Shown here: piece after piece, positions 1 to 5,844 of the stretch
How positions within the stretch are numbered: position 1 is the stretch's first letter
Layout of the letters: every line of letters starts with the position of its first letter
Source of the DNA: Dehalococcoidia bacterium
GTDB lineage: Bacteria > Chloroflexota > Dehalococcoidia > GIF9 > AB-539-J10
Length of the DNA stretch: 8,496 bases
Assembly (NCBI GenBank): GCA_029859145.1
Contig: JAOUDT010000044.1
Span: forward strand, 1 to 8,496
Direction: 5' to 3'
The notes under the pieces: model-generated
Seen by the model: only the letters and a program-made list of their open reading frames with translations
The model's database searches: none
Told to the model about the DNA's origin: nothing
Translations under genes and position numbers: made by a program

Positions 1-375
1 ACCGTGGTCGATCTGGTGGCGGCTCCGGATTCCGGCTACCGCTTCGTCAACTGGACCGGCGATGTGGCGACCATTGGCAATATCACCGCCGCCGCAACCA
101 ATATCACCATGAACGGAGACTACTCCATAACGGCAAACTTTGTAAAGGTATATGACCTGACGACTTCCAGCACTGCTGGAGGTACGGTAACCACCCCCGG
201 TGAAGGGACTTTCGCCTACGACGACGGAACGGTGGTCGACCTGGTGGCGACTACGGATTCCGGCTACCGCTTTGTCGACTGGACAGGCGATGTGGGGACC
301 ATTGCCAACGTCACCGTCGTCTCAACCACCATCACCATGAACGGAGATTACTCTATAGCCGCCAACTTTGAAGAG
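1..375 (+). repeat. Tandem B-repeat coding units, period 228 bp
   Basis: Copy A (visible part about 1-147) and copy B (about 229-375) align without gaps at an offset of 228 bases (76 codons). They share long identical stretches such as the codons for DSGYRFV, WTGDV and ITMNGDYSI. Third-position differences between the copies show some divergence since duplication. More copies may lie upstream of the window edge. Confidence 0.85.
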
Positions 376-735
376 GTGCCGCCATCCCCGGAGGGGTGCT
401 TCATCGCCACCGCAGCCTACGGCACGCCCATGGCTGAGGAAATACAGATTCTCCGTGAGTTCAGAGATGAATACCTGCTGCATAACACGGTGGGAAGAAG
501 TCTGGTGGACTTCTACTATAAAGTCAGCCCGCCAATGGCCGAGTTCATAACCGAGCATCCCAGCCTGAAGCAAATAGTGAGAGCCGGGTTGGTGCCTGCT
601 GTGGCTATGAGCACCATGGCTGTCAATACTACTTCAACCGAGAAGATGGCTATAGCAGTTTTGCTGGTACTGGTTTCAGTGGCAGTGGTGGTGTGGGCAA
701 CGAGGCGGCGATGGGAAGGTCCTAGGTATACTTGA
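1..735 (+). CDS. CFI-box C-terminal protein with divergent InlB B-repeats (5' partial)
   Basis: The frame is open from the first base, so the true start lies before the window; 244 codons are visible. Codons 1-~49 and ~51-125 are two copies of a beta-rich module with the pattern GGTVT..G.G.F.Y..G..V.L.A..DSGYRFV.WTGD....N.T...ITMNGDYSI.ANF, typical of the divergent InlB B-repeat (Flg_new_2-like) family found in surface proteins. A CFI box follows (CFIATAAYG at codons 133-141), then the usual EI..LR.FRD.YLL....GR..V..YY..SP..A..I conserved block. A hydrophobic segment at about codons 216-233 is followed by RRR and a short tail. The arrangement suggests an exported protein held by its C-terminal helix, with the repeats outside the cell; the CFI box is thought to be a C-terminal processing or sorting region, but its mechanism is not established to my knowledge. 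The binding partner is unknown. Confidence is high for family and architecture, low for function. Confidence 0.88.
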   Translation, partial: TVVDLVAAPDSGYRFVNWTGDVATIGNITAAATNITMNGDYSITANFVKVYDLTTSSTAGGTVTTPGEGTFAYDDGTVVDLVATTDSGYRFVDWTGDVGTIANVTVVSTTITMNGDYSIAANFEEVPPSPEGCFIATAAYGTPMAEEIQILREFRDEYLLHNTVGRSLVDFYYKVSPPMAEFITEHPSLKQIVRAGLVPAVAMSTMAVNTTSTEKMAIAVLLVLVSVAVVVWATRRRWEGPRYT

Positions 736-839
736 GAGTGCAGTTGCACATCGGCCTGGATTGTCGCCTCTGACTTGGCAAAATAACGTTTTGTGGCTTC
801 CTAACTACGTGGCATATGCTGGACGCCGCGCCAGAACCA

Positions 840-867
840 TTGACTATTTCTTAACTAGCGATATAAT
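840..867 (+). promoter_or_regulatory. Sigma-70-type promoter for the small ORF and HD-GYP gene
   Basis: The -35 box TTGACT (840-845, 5 of 6 to consensus) and -10 box TATAAT (862-867, 6 of 6) are 16 bases apart. Transcription would start near 874. This lies about 20 bases before the Shine-Dalgarno site at 892-896 and gives a leader containing the small ORF at 904. Confidence 0.65.
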
Positions 868-891
868 GATTAATGTAGAATCTTTTTATAT

Positions 892-896
892 AGGAG
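892..896 (+). promoter_or_regulatory. Shine-Dalgarno site deciding the TTG start at 904
   Basis: AGGAG at 892-896 is followed by 7 bases and then TTG at 904. The ATG at 897 directly abuts the AGGAG and reaches a stop after five codons, so TTG 904 is the better-placed start. In the TTG frame an upstream stop (TAA at 871) excludes any longer version. Confidence 0.55.
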
Positions 897-903
897 ATGG
901 CGC

Positions 904-1083
904 TTGAAGACTAGCATCAAGGTGGGCCGTTGGTCGTGTGCCTCAAGACGTTGTGGTGGTTGGTGTAACACTCAGTGGGGCACATGCGAAAGTGTGAACT
1001 GGACTCCGTGTTCCTGCTGGTGGGCCACCAATGTTGGTACAAAGTACGGCCAAGTCGAGGTATATGATGGCCAAATCAAATAG
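904..1083 (+). CDS. Small Cys/Trp-rich protein, 59 aa, unknown
   Basis: This is a 59-codon ORF with a TTG start, a well-spaced AGGAG and a near-consensus promoter just upstream. The product has six cysteines (residues 12, 17, 21, 28, 36, 38) and six tryptophans (10, 20, 25, 33, 39, 40), all between residues 10 and 40, in the order W.C....C..WC...W..C....W..C.CWW. The N-terminus is short and basic (K2, K6, R9) with no hydrophobic signal peptide; the last 15 residues are polar. It overlaps the start of the PAS/HD-GYP gene by 17 bases (or 53 if that gene starts at 1031), which suggests translational coupling. I do not recognise the family. It could be a small metal-binding or disulphide-bonded protein, a peptide precursor, or a leader peptide. 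It could also be a chance ORF, since TGG and TGT codons arise easily in this TG-rich stretch; the promoter and ribosome site argue against that but do not prove it. Confidence 0.45.
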   Translation: MKTSIKVGRWSCASRRCGGWCNTQWGTCESVNWTPCSCWWATNVGTKYGQVEVYDGQIK

Positions 1084-2263
1084 GAAACCGCAGGCTCGTG
1101 GCGCGGGACGAAGCGGAAACGTAGTCCACGGCGAACTAGATCTAGGTAAGGCGGCGACCGAATCGCTGACGTCAAAACGGAAGCACAGGCAAGTGGAAAT
1201 GGCAGTCTTCGACAGTGAGGAACGCTACCGTCTAATAGCTGAGCGCGCCACAGATCCCGTGTGGACCGTGGACATGAACATGTGGCCTACATACATCAGT
1301 CCGTCTCTAGCACTCCTGCTGGGCTATAGTGTTCAGGAAGCAATGGCTAAGCCCATGCAAGAAGTCTGCACTAAAGCTTCATACCAGCTGGCAACGGAGC
1401 TTCTGAAAGAGGAGCTGAGCACAGAAAGTAAGGGGCAGAAGAACCTCGCTCGGTCGCGGATGTTAGACCTGGAATTGATTCACAAGGATGGCTCGTTGGT
1501 GCCAGTCGAGGCCAAGTGTACCTTCCTACGTGACACCCAAGGACGACCTGTCGAGATTCTGGCAATAGGTCGCGATATCAGCGAACGAAAACAGGCGCTG
1601 GAGGAAGCCAGGCAGAGCACTGAGAGGCTGTTGGGTGCCATGGAGCACGCCATACAGGCCATGACCATCGTGGTCGAGATGAGGGACCCCCATACCGCAG
1701 GTCATCAACAACGGGCAACTCAGCTTGCCTGCGCCATGGCGGAGGCGATGGGCCTTTCTAAAGAGCAGATTAATGGGCTGCGCCTGGCCGGGCTCATTCA
1801 TGATATTGGTAAAGTCCGTGTGCCTGCCGAGATCCTCATGAATCCCGACGGGCTATCTGAACCCGAATTTATGATGATTAAAGCGCACCCGCGACTTGGC
1901 TACGAAATACTAAGGACCATCGATTTTCCGTGGCCAGTTGCCCAGATTGTGCTTCAACATCACGAAAGAATGAATGGTTCCGGATACCCCTCAGGCCTAT
2001 CAGGCGAAGACATCATCATGGAGGCCAGGATATTGGGCGTAGCTGATGTTGTCGATGCTATGGCCTCTCACCGGCCTTACCGTCCAGCTCTGGGTATAAA
2101 CAAGGCGTTGGCGGAAATATCACAAAACAAGGGTGTACTGTATGACTCACAGGTGGTAGATGCATGTTTGACGCTCTTTAGAGACAGAAAGTTCAAGTTT
2201 GAGCCACATACTCAGATAGGGACTTCGCTTGATAAAATCTACCACGGTGCGCTACGGTCTTGA
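1067..2263 (+). CDS. PAS domain / HD-GYP domain protein (probable cyclic-di-GMP phosphodiesterase)
   Basis: Starting at ATG 1067 gives 398 aa, with GAGG at 1057-1060 six bases upstream. ATG 1064 and ATG 1031 are in-frame alternatives, but 1031 has no clear ribosome site. Residues 1-45 are basic and low in complexity. Residues ~51-175 form a PAS sensor domain (ERYRLIAERATDPVWTVD at the start, RDISERK at the end). After a short linker helix comes an HD-GYP domain (~200-385) with GHQQR at H213, the HD pair H245-D246 within HDIGK, H274 (HPRLGYEIL), HHE at 298-300, GYP at 306-308 and ADVVDAM from A326. The metal ligands expected for the family are all present. The HHExxDGxGYP motif reads HHERMNGSGYP, with Asn at 303, a substitution that occurs in the family. 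No membrane segment is seen, so the protein is probably cytoplasmic. The family hydrolyses cyclic-di-GMP to pGpG or GMP, and the PAS domain would gate activity by a small molecule, redox state or partner. No GGDEF domain is in view. Confidence 0.9.
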   Translation: MAKSNRKPQARGAGRSGNVVHGELDLGKAATESLTSKRKHRQVEMAVFDSEERYRLIAERATDPVWTVDMNMWPTYISPSLALLLGYSVQEAMAKPMQEVCTKASYQLATELLKEELSTESKGQKNLARSRMLDLELIHKDGSLVPVEAKCTFLRDTQGRPVEILAIGRDISERKQALEEARQSTERLLGAMEHAIQAMTIVVEMRDPHTAGHQQRATQLACAMAEAMGLSKEQINGLRLAGLIHDIGKVRVPAEILMNPDGLSEPEFMMIKAHPRLGYEILRTIDFPWPVAQIVLQHHERMNGSGYPSGLSGEDIIMEARILGVADVVDAMASHRPYRPALGINKALAEISQNKGVLYDSQVVDACLTLFRDRKFKFEPHTQIGTSLDKIYHGALRS

Positions 2264-2722
2264 CCCAGATTCCTTTCAATCTCGCCGGCCATTAATCGGC
2301 CAATATTGAGGTAATTCATCTGATGCTCCATCAACTGAGGAACTGCGGCTGGCGACGAGCACTGAAAATGCTATAGCTACCATACTAACGATAGGGGAGC
2401 GCATCTGCTTCTTGCCTACTTCTCAAAGCTATTTATCGATGATGAAACGCCCCGTGAATATAATGTCAATCTCTGGGTTCAGTCAGTGTCTATCATAGCA
2501 TGGGTGGAGGTCCTAGATTGCTCACCATGTGATGGGAGTCCGTTCTATCGCCCTCGCACATTTTATTGCCTTCACACTTGCAGGGGTCGAACAAGGTAGC
2601 GTTTCGTTACTACCTAATTCCAGAGACACCATACGGATCAGGCCTGCTACAGATTGGCTATTATGCCCCCGCGGGACACCGAGCGTGGAAAAGGACCACA
2701 ACCAGGCCCAGCTGTTCAGAAA
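2264..2722. other. 459-base gap, no convincing gene
   Basis: This lies between the convergent ends of the HD-GYP and heliorhodopsin genes. A plus-strand frame free of stops from about 2366 to 2597 has no good start; it reads (in part) AYFSKLFIDDETPREYNVN and resembles no family I know. A second plus-strand ORF at 2529-2819 runs into the antisense of the heliorhodopsin gene. Both look like chance frames or decayed coding sequence. A GGCC-N7-GGCC element at about 2287-2301, after the HD-GYP stop, lacks a T-run. The only feature I would call is the weak terminator at 2689-2709. Confidence 0.5.
2689..2709 (-). terminator. Weak rho-independent terminator after heliorhodopsin
   Basis: On the minus strand, 14 bases after the heliorhodopsin stop, GGGCC (2709-2705) and GGTCC (2697-2693) can form a 5-bp stem with one G-U pair and a 7-base loop, followed by TTTT (2692-2689). 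The stem is short, so this is a candidate only. Confidence 0.35.
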
Positions 2723-3490
2723 TCAGGATGACAACAGTACCGGGAAGAACACCTGCCAGGCTAGCAATGCCTTGGCCGTCAGACTGAGAAGAATATACAC
2801 CTTCTCCCCATACAGGTAATCCCGCCAGGGACCGACTTTCTTGTACTGTAACACCATATTGACAGCAAAGCAGTTAAAGAAAACGAAAAGTGATATGACG
2901 ATACCATATACAAATCCAGGAGGCGAAGTATTCAATCCCGGTGCCCAGACATAGATGACGATTGCGATCCAGGGAATGACGCCTGCAAAGCTGCCAAACC
3001 AGAAAGGTAGCCAGCTCGGTTTGCCCGGTTCTTCATACTTCTCCTGCAAAGCACCGAAAAGTATCATACAGGCGTTTATGCCGAAGATGGCCAATAAGGC
3101 AGCAATGTCGCTAATCCCGGTTATCTGAGCGATTAACACGATCATAATTGAAGAACTGAAGAAGTACTCGATCCAGCGCCCATAGTTACGGTTCTGTAAC
3201 AGGTTGCGCTTGTACCATGGAAAGACAGGCGGAGATGCGATTATCAACAGGGCACCGGCTGAGATTGCCAGGAAAGCAAAAACCCCCCAACCAGTGTGTA
3301 TATCAAACAGGTGGTGAAGCACGGGAGCGGTGCCGGGTGGCCCGCTCATAAATGTGGCTGTAACCGGAAGAGCAAAGTCGTTTGTAAGCACTGCAATCAT
3401 GATAGCTTGTACCGCCAGGATCAGGCCGACAACGATATTCCATCTGCGCAGTTTAGCAAGCCGCTGTTCAATTGATTGGTTGACAGACAT
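2723..3490 (-). CDS. HeR: Heliorhodopsin (retinal-binding seven-helix membrane photoreceptor)
   Basis: The product is 255 aa, the normal heliorhodopsin length, with seven hydrophobic helices at about 18-36, 66-86, 106-125, 127-148, 161-183, 192-216 and 229-252. Helix 3 has the hallmark RWIEYFFSSSIM: E108 matches the Schiff-base counterion (E107 in the reference protein 48C12), with the serine run at 112-114. Helix 7 has SLTAKALLAWQVF, where K240 matches the retinal-binding lysine (K241). Residues 37-65 form the long loop between helices 1 and 2 that builds the extracellular beta-sheet in this family. N-terminal charges (R10, K13, R15, R16) fit the known inverted topology, with the N-terminus in the cytoplasm. 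The family does not pump ions strongly and has a slow photocycle suited to sensing or enzyme control. The only histidines are H59, H60 and H65; helices 1 and 2 lack the equivalents of His23 and His80 of 48C12. The start is fixed by AAGGAGG (3503-3497) six bases before the ATG. The gene follows the CrtI-like oxidoreductase on the same strand after 164 bases and has its own promoter. Confidence 0.93.
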   Translation of the reverse strand: MSVNQSIEQRLAKLRRWNIVVGLILAVQAIMIAVLTNDFALPVTATFMSGPPGTAPVLHHLFDIHTGWGVFAFLAISAGALLIIASPPVFPWYKRNLLQNRNYGRWIEYFFSSSIMIVLIAQITGISDIAALLAIFGINACMILFGALQEKYEEPGKPSWLPFWFGSFAGVIPWIAIVIYVWAPGLNTSPPGFVYGIVISLFVFFNCFAVNMVLQYKKVGPWRDYLYGEKVYILLSLTAKALLAWQVFFPVLLSS

Positions 3491-3543
3491 GCTATGCCTC
3501 CTTAATCCGAACTATAATAGATGAACTTCTCTTGAGTAAATAG

Positions 3544-3572
3544 ATTATACGGGCCAAGAATACGCGTGTCAA
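3544..3572 (-). promoter_or_regulatory. Perfect consensus sigma-70 promoter of heliorhodopsin
   Basis: On the minus strand, TTGACA (3572-3567) and TATAAT (3549-3544) are both 6 of 6 to consensus and are separated by exactly 17 bases. The start of transcription would be near 3537, giving a 5' leader of about 47 bases that ends in AAGGAGG and the heliorhodopsin ATG. The promoter lies between the oxidoreductase stop and the heliorhodopsin gene, so the latter can be expressed strongly on its own. Confidence 0.75.
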
Positions 3573-3654
3573 AGCGCACTAGATACTAGGTAAAATCTTC
3601 GCTGACGCTACTCTAGTCCTGGGAGATCAATATCAGAGAACGTATATTCGTGGT

Positions 3655-5508
3655 TTACTGTTTCGTGGTGACGTAGTCAATCACCTTTTGTATTTCCACC
3701 GATGAACCGACATCTTTGTTGAGCACACATCGTTTTTCGCATTCGGCTAATGATGTCTTACTCAGTGCCTCTGTAGTGAGGGATCGCCTGGCGCGCTTTT
3801 CGGCCCCGGCGAAATTGCCTACAGTGACCCGTCTCATGATGCCGCGAATATCCCATTCCCTATTCGTGGAACACTGTGGATTTTCACAATACTGACATCT
3901 GGAGGCTTGACGCATGATTGCCCGCGTTTCTTCCGGATACCCTTCATAGAGGCTCTCTGCTCTAAACGGTTTGGCCACCGTTTTGATATAGTTCTTCATG
4001 TCAGGTTGATACTTGAATGGCTCAAGCCTCAGTTTTTTTAGTACTGCGTTTGCGGCACTTATACCAGACGTGGTCACCGTCGGTGTGCCGGTCCCCATTA
4101 CAGTAGACTCACCGCAGCAGAACAGATTATCCCATTCACTTCTGGTATGGAGCCTGTGTAACATGTGCTGGCCCAGCATTTGCTTCGGTCCTGCTACGGC
4201 ACCACCATTCTTAAGTGTATATCGTTCAATGGTTCTCGGTGTGGCAACTTCGGCGTAGCGTACGCCATCTGTAAATCCGGGGAATCTCTTTTCTAGCACA
4301 GCAATCAGCCGCGCTTTCTCCTTTTCCTTTTTGAGAAGATAGTCGTCTACATCTTCATAATCCCAATCTGCAAATGTGGGACCGATGGCAACAACAGTAT
4401 GACCGTTTTCATCGCATAGTGTCTTGTCGTCGATACTTAAAATATAAGCGGTCACTTCGCTTTCATCCAGCAAATCCGGATTTCCCACCAACATTTCAAT
4501 TGGCGCTGTATCTTCCGGAATGACTCGCTTATCTATATGGGCATACAATACGACGCTGGGATGTGTGGGCACTTGATTTGCCGCCCAGTCTATTCTTTGA
4601 GCTGACAAATGTGTTCTATCAACCAATTTCCCGTACAGATTCCACACCGTTCCGGAATAAATGATATTGTCTGCATATATATTACTGCCGCTCTTCAGTT
4701 CTACCCCGGAAGGACGGCCGCCGCTAAACAGAATTCTTACTACTTCATTTTCAAGCAGCATATCTCCGCCATTTTCCTCGATTACTTTCTCCAGTTTCCC
4801 CGGTAGAAAAAGCGTGGAACCGGCCGGATAATAACTGCCTCCGACATGATTATCCACAAACATGACTGCAGCGAGGACGGCCGGAGATTCTTCTACAGTG
4901 GCATAACAGTAAGTGGAGGTAAGCTTATCGAAGAATTTGAATATCTCTGGATCGGAAAAGTATTCAGTCAGTAAGTCCTTTGCACTCTTATCAATATAGC
5001 TCAGGAACCGAGCATAGGAATCTGGATGCCGTGAGAAGACTTTTGATGCTTCGTCCGGATCTGTTTCATCGGGGGTAGTATAACTCGGGCTCTCTACCAT
5101 CACATGTCTGTACATTTTCTCAAGGTCGTGATAGAACCTCTTTATATTCTCCTTTTCAGGGGGGAACACTTGCGCCAGTTCCTCAGCAAACATGTCAACA
5201 TCTGCCCAGAATCTTATTCTCTTACCCTTGAAATTCACGCAGTACAGCAAATCATGCTTGATAACATCGATCGGCTCCTCCAGGCAGTTGAACACAAAGC
5301 GATGGGCATTGAATCCCTTCTCTCCAAAGCCATAAAGCATGGCCGCCCCTTGATCGAAGGTGATATTCTTTCGTTTGAAGATTCCACAGGAACCGCCCGG
5401 CTTGTAGTTATTATCGATAACAGCTACATGCAGGCCTCTTTTCGCCAGCAAACTCGCAGCAGTTAAGCCGGATAGCCCTGCACCGATTATTACTACGTTG
5501 TATCCCAT
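3655..5508 (-). CDS. CrtI/CrtISO/RetSat-like FAD oxidoreductase with C-terminal GltD-type Cys module
   Basis: The start chosen is ATG 5508 (617 aa), because the FAD-binding fold begins at once: GAGLSG at residues 9-14, acidic D32 ending the second strand, and GGSCG at 38-42. A purine-rich GAGAGAG lies about 6 bases upstream. Residues 1-~510 are a phytoene dehydrogenase superfamily (COG1233) fold, ending with the FAD motif FCCGESTVMGTGTPTVTTSG. The closest remembered relatives are carotenoid isomerase and retinol saturase-like proteins, which act on polyene lipids; the true substrate is unknown. Residues ~530-617 resemble the dicluster Fe-S domain that sits at the N-terminus of GltD and related enzymes: CQYCENPQC (C538, C541, C546), then GNFAGAEKRA, then CEKRCVL (C590, C594). 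Two expected cysteines are missing: R550 stands where the fourth of the first motif should be, and the CP before CE is absent. Cluster binding is therefore doubtful. The gene is divergent from the two-helix protein gene and precedes heliorhodopsin. Family is sure; chemistry is not. Confidence 0.85.
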   Translation of the reverse strand: MGYNVVIIGAGLSGLTAASLLAKRGLHVAVIDNNYKPGGSCGIFKRKNITFDQGAAMLYGFGEKGFNAHRFVFNCLEEPIDVIKHDLLYCVNFKGKRIRFWADVDMFAEELAQVFPPEKENIKRFYHDLEKMYRHVMVESPSYTTPDETDPDEASKVFSRHPDSYARFLSYIDKSAKDLLTEYFSDPEIFKFFDKLTSTYCYATVEESPAVLAAVMFVDNHVGGSYYPAGSTLFLPGKLEKVIEENGGDMLLENEVVRILFSGGRPSGVELKSGSNIYADNIIYSGTVWNLYGKLVDRTHLSAQRIDWAANQVPTHPSVVLYAHIDKRVIPEDTAPIEMLVGNPDLLDESEVTAYILSIDDKTLCDENGHTVVAIGPTFADWDYEDVDDYLLKKEKEKARLIAVLEKRFPGFTDGVRYAEVATPRTIERYTLKNGGAVAGPKQMLGQHMLHRLHTRSEWDNLFCCGESTVMGTGTPTVTTSGISAANAVLKKLRLEPFKYQPDMKNYIKTVAKPFRAESLYEGYPEETRAIMRQASRCQYCENPQCSTNREWDIRGIMRRVTVGNFAGAEKRARRSLTTEALSKTSLAECEKRCVLNKDVGSSVEIQKVIDYVTTKQ

Positions 5509-5584
5509 AGTGACTCTCTCTGAAGAAGATGCCCGGAGGGACTGGCACTCACCATCAACTATCACCCGCAAAGACCACTATCTA

Positions 5585-5593
5585 ATTGTATCA
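5585..5593 (-). promoter_or_regulatory. Candidate extended -10 promoter of the FAD oxidoreductase gene
   Basis: On the minus strand TGATACAAT (5593-5585) fits an extended -10 (TGnTATAAT, one mismatch). There is no good -35 box. Transcription would begin near 5578, about 70 bases before the ATG at 5508. This is the best candidate in the region but remains weak. Confidence 0.3.
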
Positions 5594-5659
5594 GACTTCA
5601 TTCAACCAGTCATACGAGCATACTTTGATGCGAAAGGTAGAGCCCTAGTCACTCAGCAG

Positions 5660-5740
5660 GAATCCATAGATTCACTTCCAGGCGTTTCTTCATTCCTGAA
5701 TTGCAGGTACATGACAGGAATCAGGCCTACTGCAAACGCC
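5660..5740. repeat. Nested inverted repeats in the divergent control region
   Basis: GAATC/GATTC (5660-5664, 5669-5673) is followed by GGCGTTT/AAACGCC (5681-5687, 5734-5740), which encloses ATTCCTG/CAGGAAT (5692-5698, 5715-5721). A competing pair TTGCAG/CTGCAA (5701-5706, 5730-5735) cannot form together with the enclosing pair in full. The block lies between the candidate promoters of the two divergent genes and upstream of the plus-strand -35 box. It could be operator DNA or, if transcribed, a switching RNA. Confidence 0.5.
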
Positions 5741-5754
5741 AAAATGTCACGATT

Positions 5755-5784
5755 TTGTTATGTTTTGCCGTCCAGTGTTATAAC
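5755..5784 (+). promoter_or_regulatory. Candidate extended -10 promoter of the two-helix membrane protein gene
   Basis: TTGTTA (5755-5760, 4 of 6) and TATAAC (5779-5784, 5 of 6) are 18 bases apart, and the -10 is preceded by TGT, which gives an extended -10. Transcription would begin near 5791, about 54 bases before the ATG at 5845. Confidence 0.45.
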
Positions 5785-5844
5785 TATTTTACGAATGATT
5801 TAATAAGATATTCCAAAATACTGTGTGAATATGGAGGTATTATT

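Noticed and set aside
1..375. CRISPR or non-coding tandem array
   Set aside because: The 228-base period is in frame and encodes a known beta-repeat module; there are no short repeats with unique spacers.
874..1066. Cyclic-di-GMP riboswitch in the HD-GYP leader
   Set aside because: The conserved GEMM core sequence and its paired arms are not visible, and the stretch is better explained by the small ORF.
904..1083. Tryptophan attenuator leader peptide
   Set aside because: It has six Trp codons including a tandem pair, but the downstream gene is a signalling enzyme, there is no terminator/antiterminator pair, and the six Cys are unexplained by this reading.
2287..2301. GGCC-N7-GGCC as the terminator of the HD-GYP gene
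   Set aside because: The stem is only 4 bp and no T-run follows.
2529..2819. Plus-strand ORF of 96 codons
   Set aside because: Its 3' part is the antisense of the heliorhodopsin C-terminus, it lacks a ribosome site, and the product resembles nothing known.
2723..3490. Proton- or ion-pumping type 1 rhodopsin
   Set aside because: The helix-3 pump triad (DTD-like) is absent; E108 with the SSS run and the helix-7 motif are those of heliorhodopsin.
5104..5466. Plus-strand ORF of 120 codons inside the FAD oxidoreductase gene
   Set aside because: It is an antisense shadow; the minus strand carries clear FAD-binding motifs over the same bases.
5509..5571. Longer N-terminus for the FAD oxidoreductase
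   Set aside because: The 21 extra residues are unrelated to the family; the FAD fold begins at ATG 5508 with a purine-rich site just upstream.
5701..5844. Longer N-terminus for the two-helix protein
   Set aside because: The extension would put 48 polar residues before the membrane helix and crosses the candidate promoter; GGAGG at 5833-5837 points to ATG 5845.
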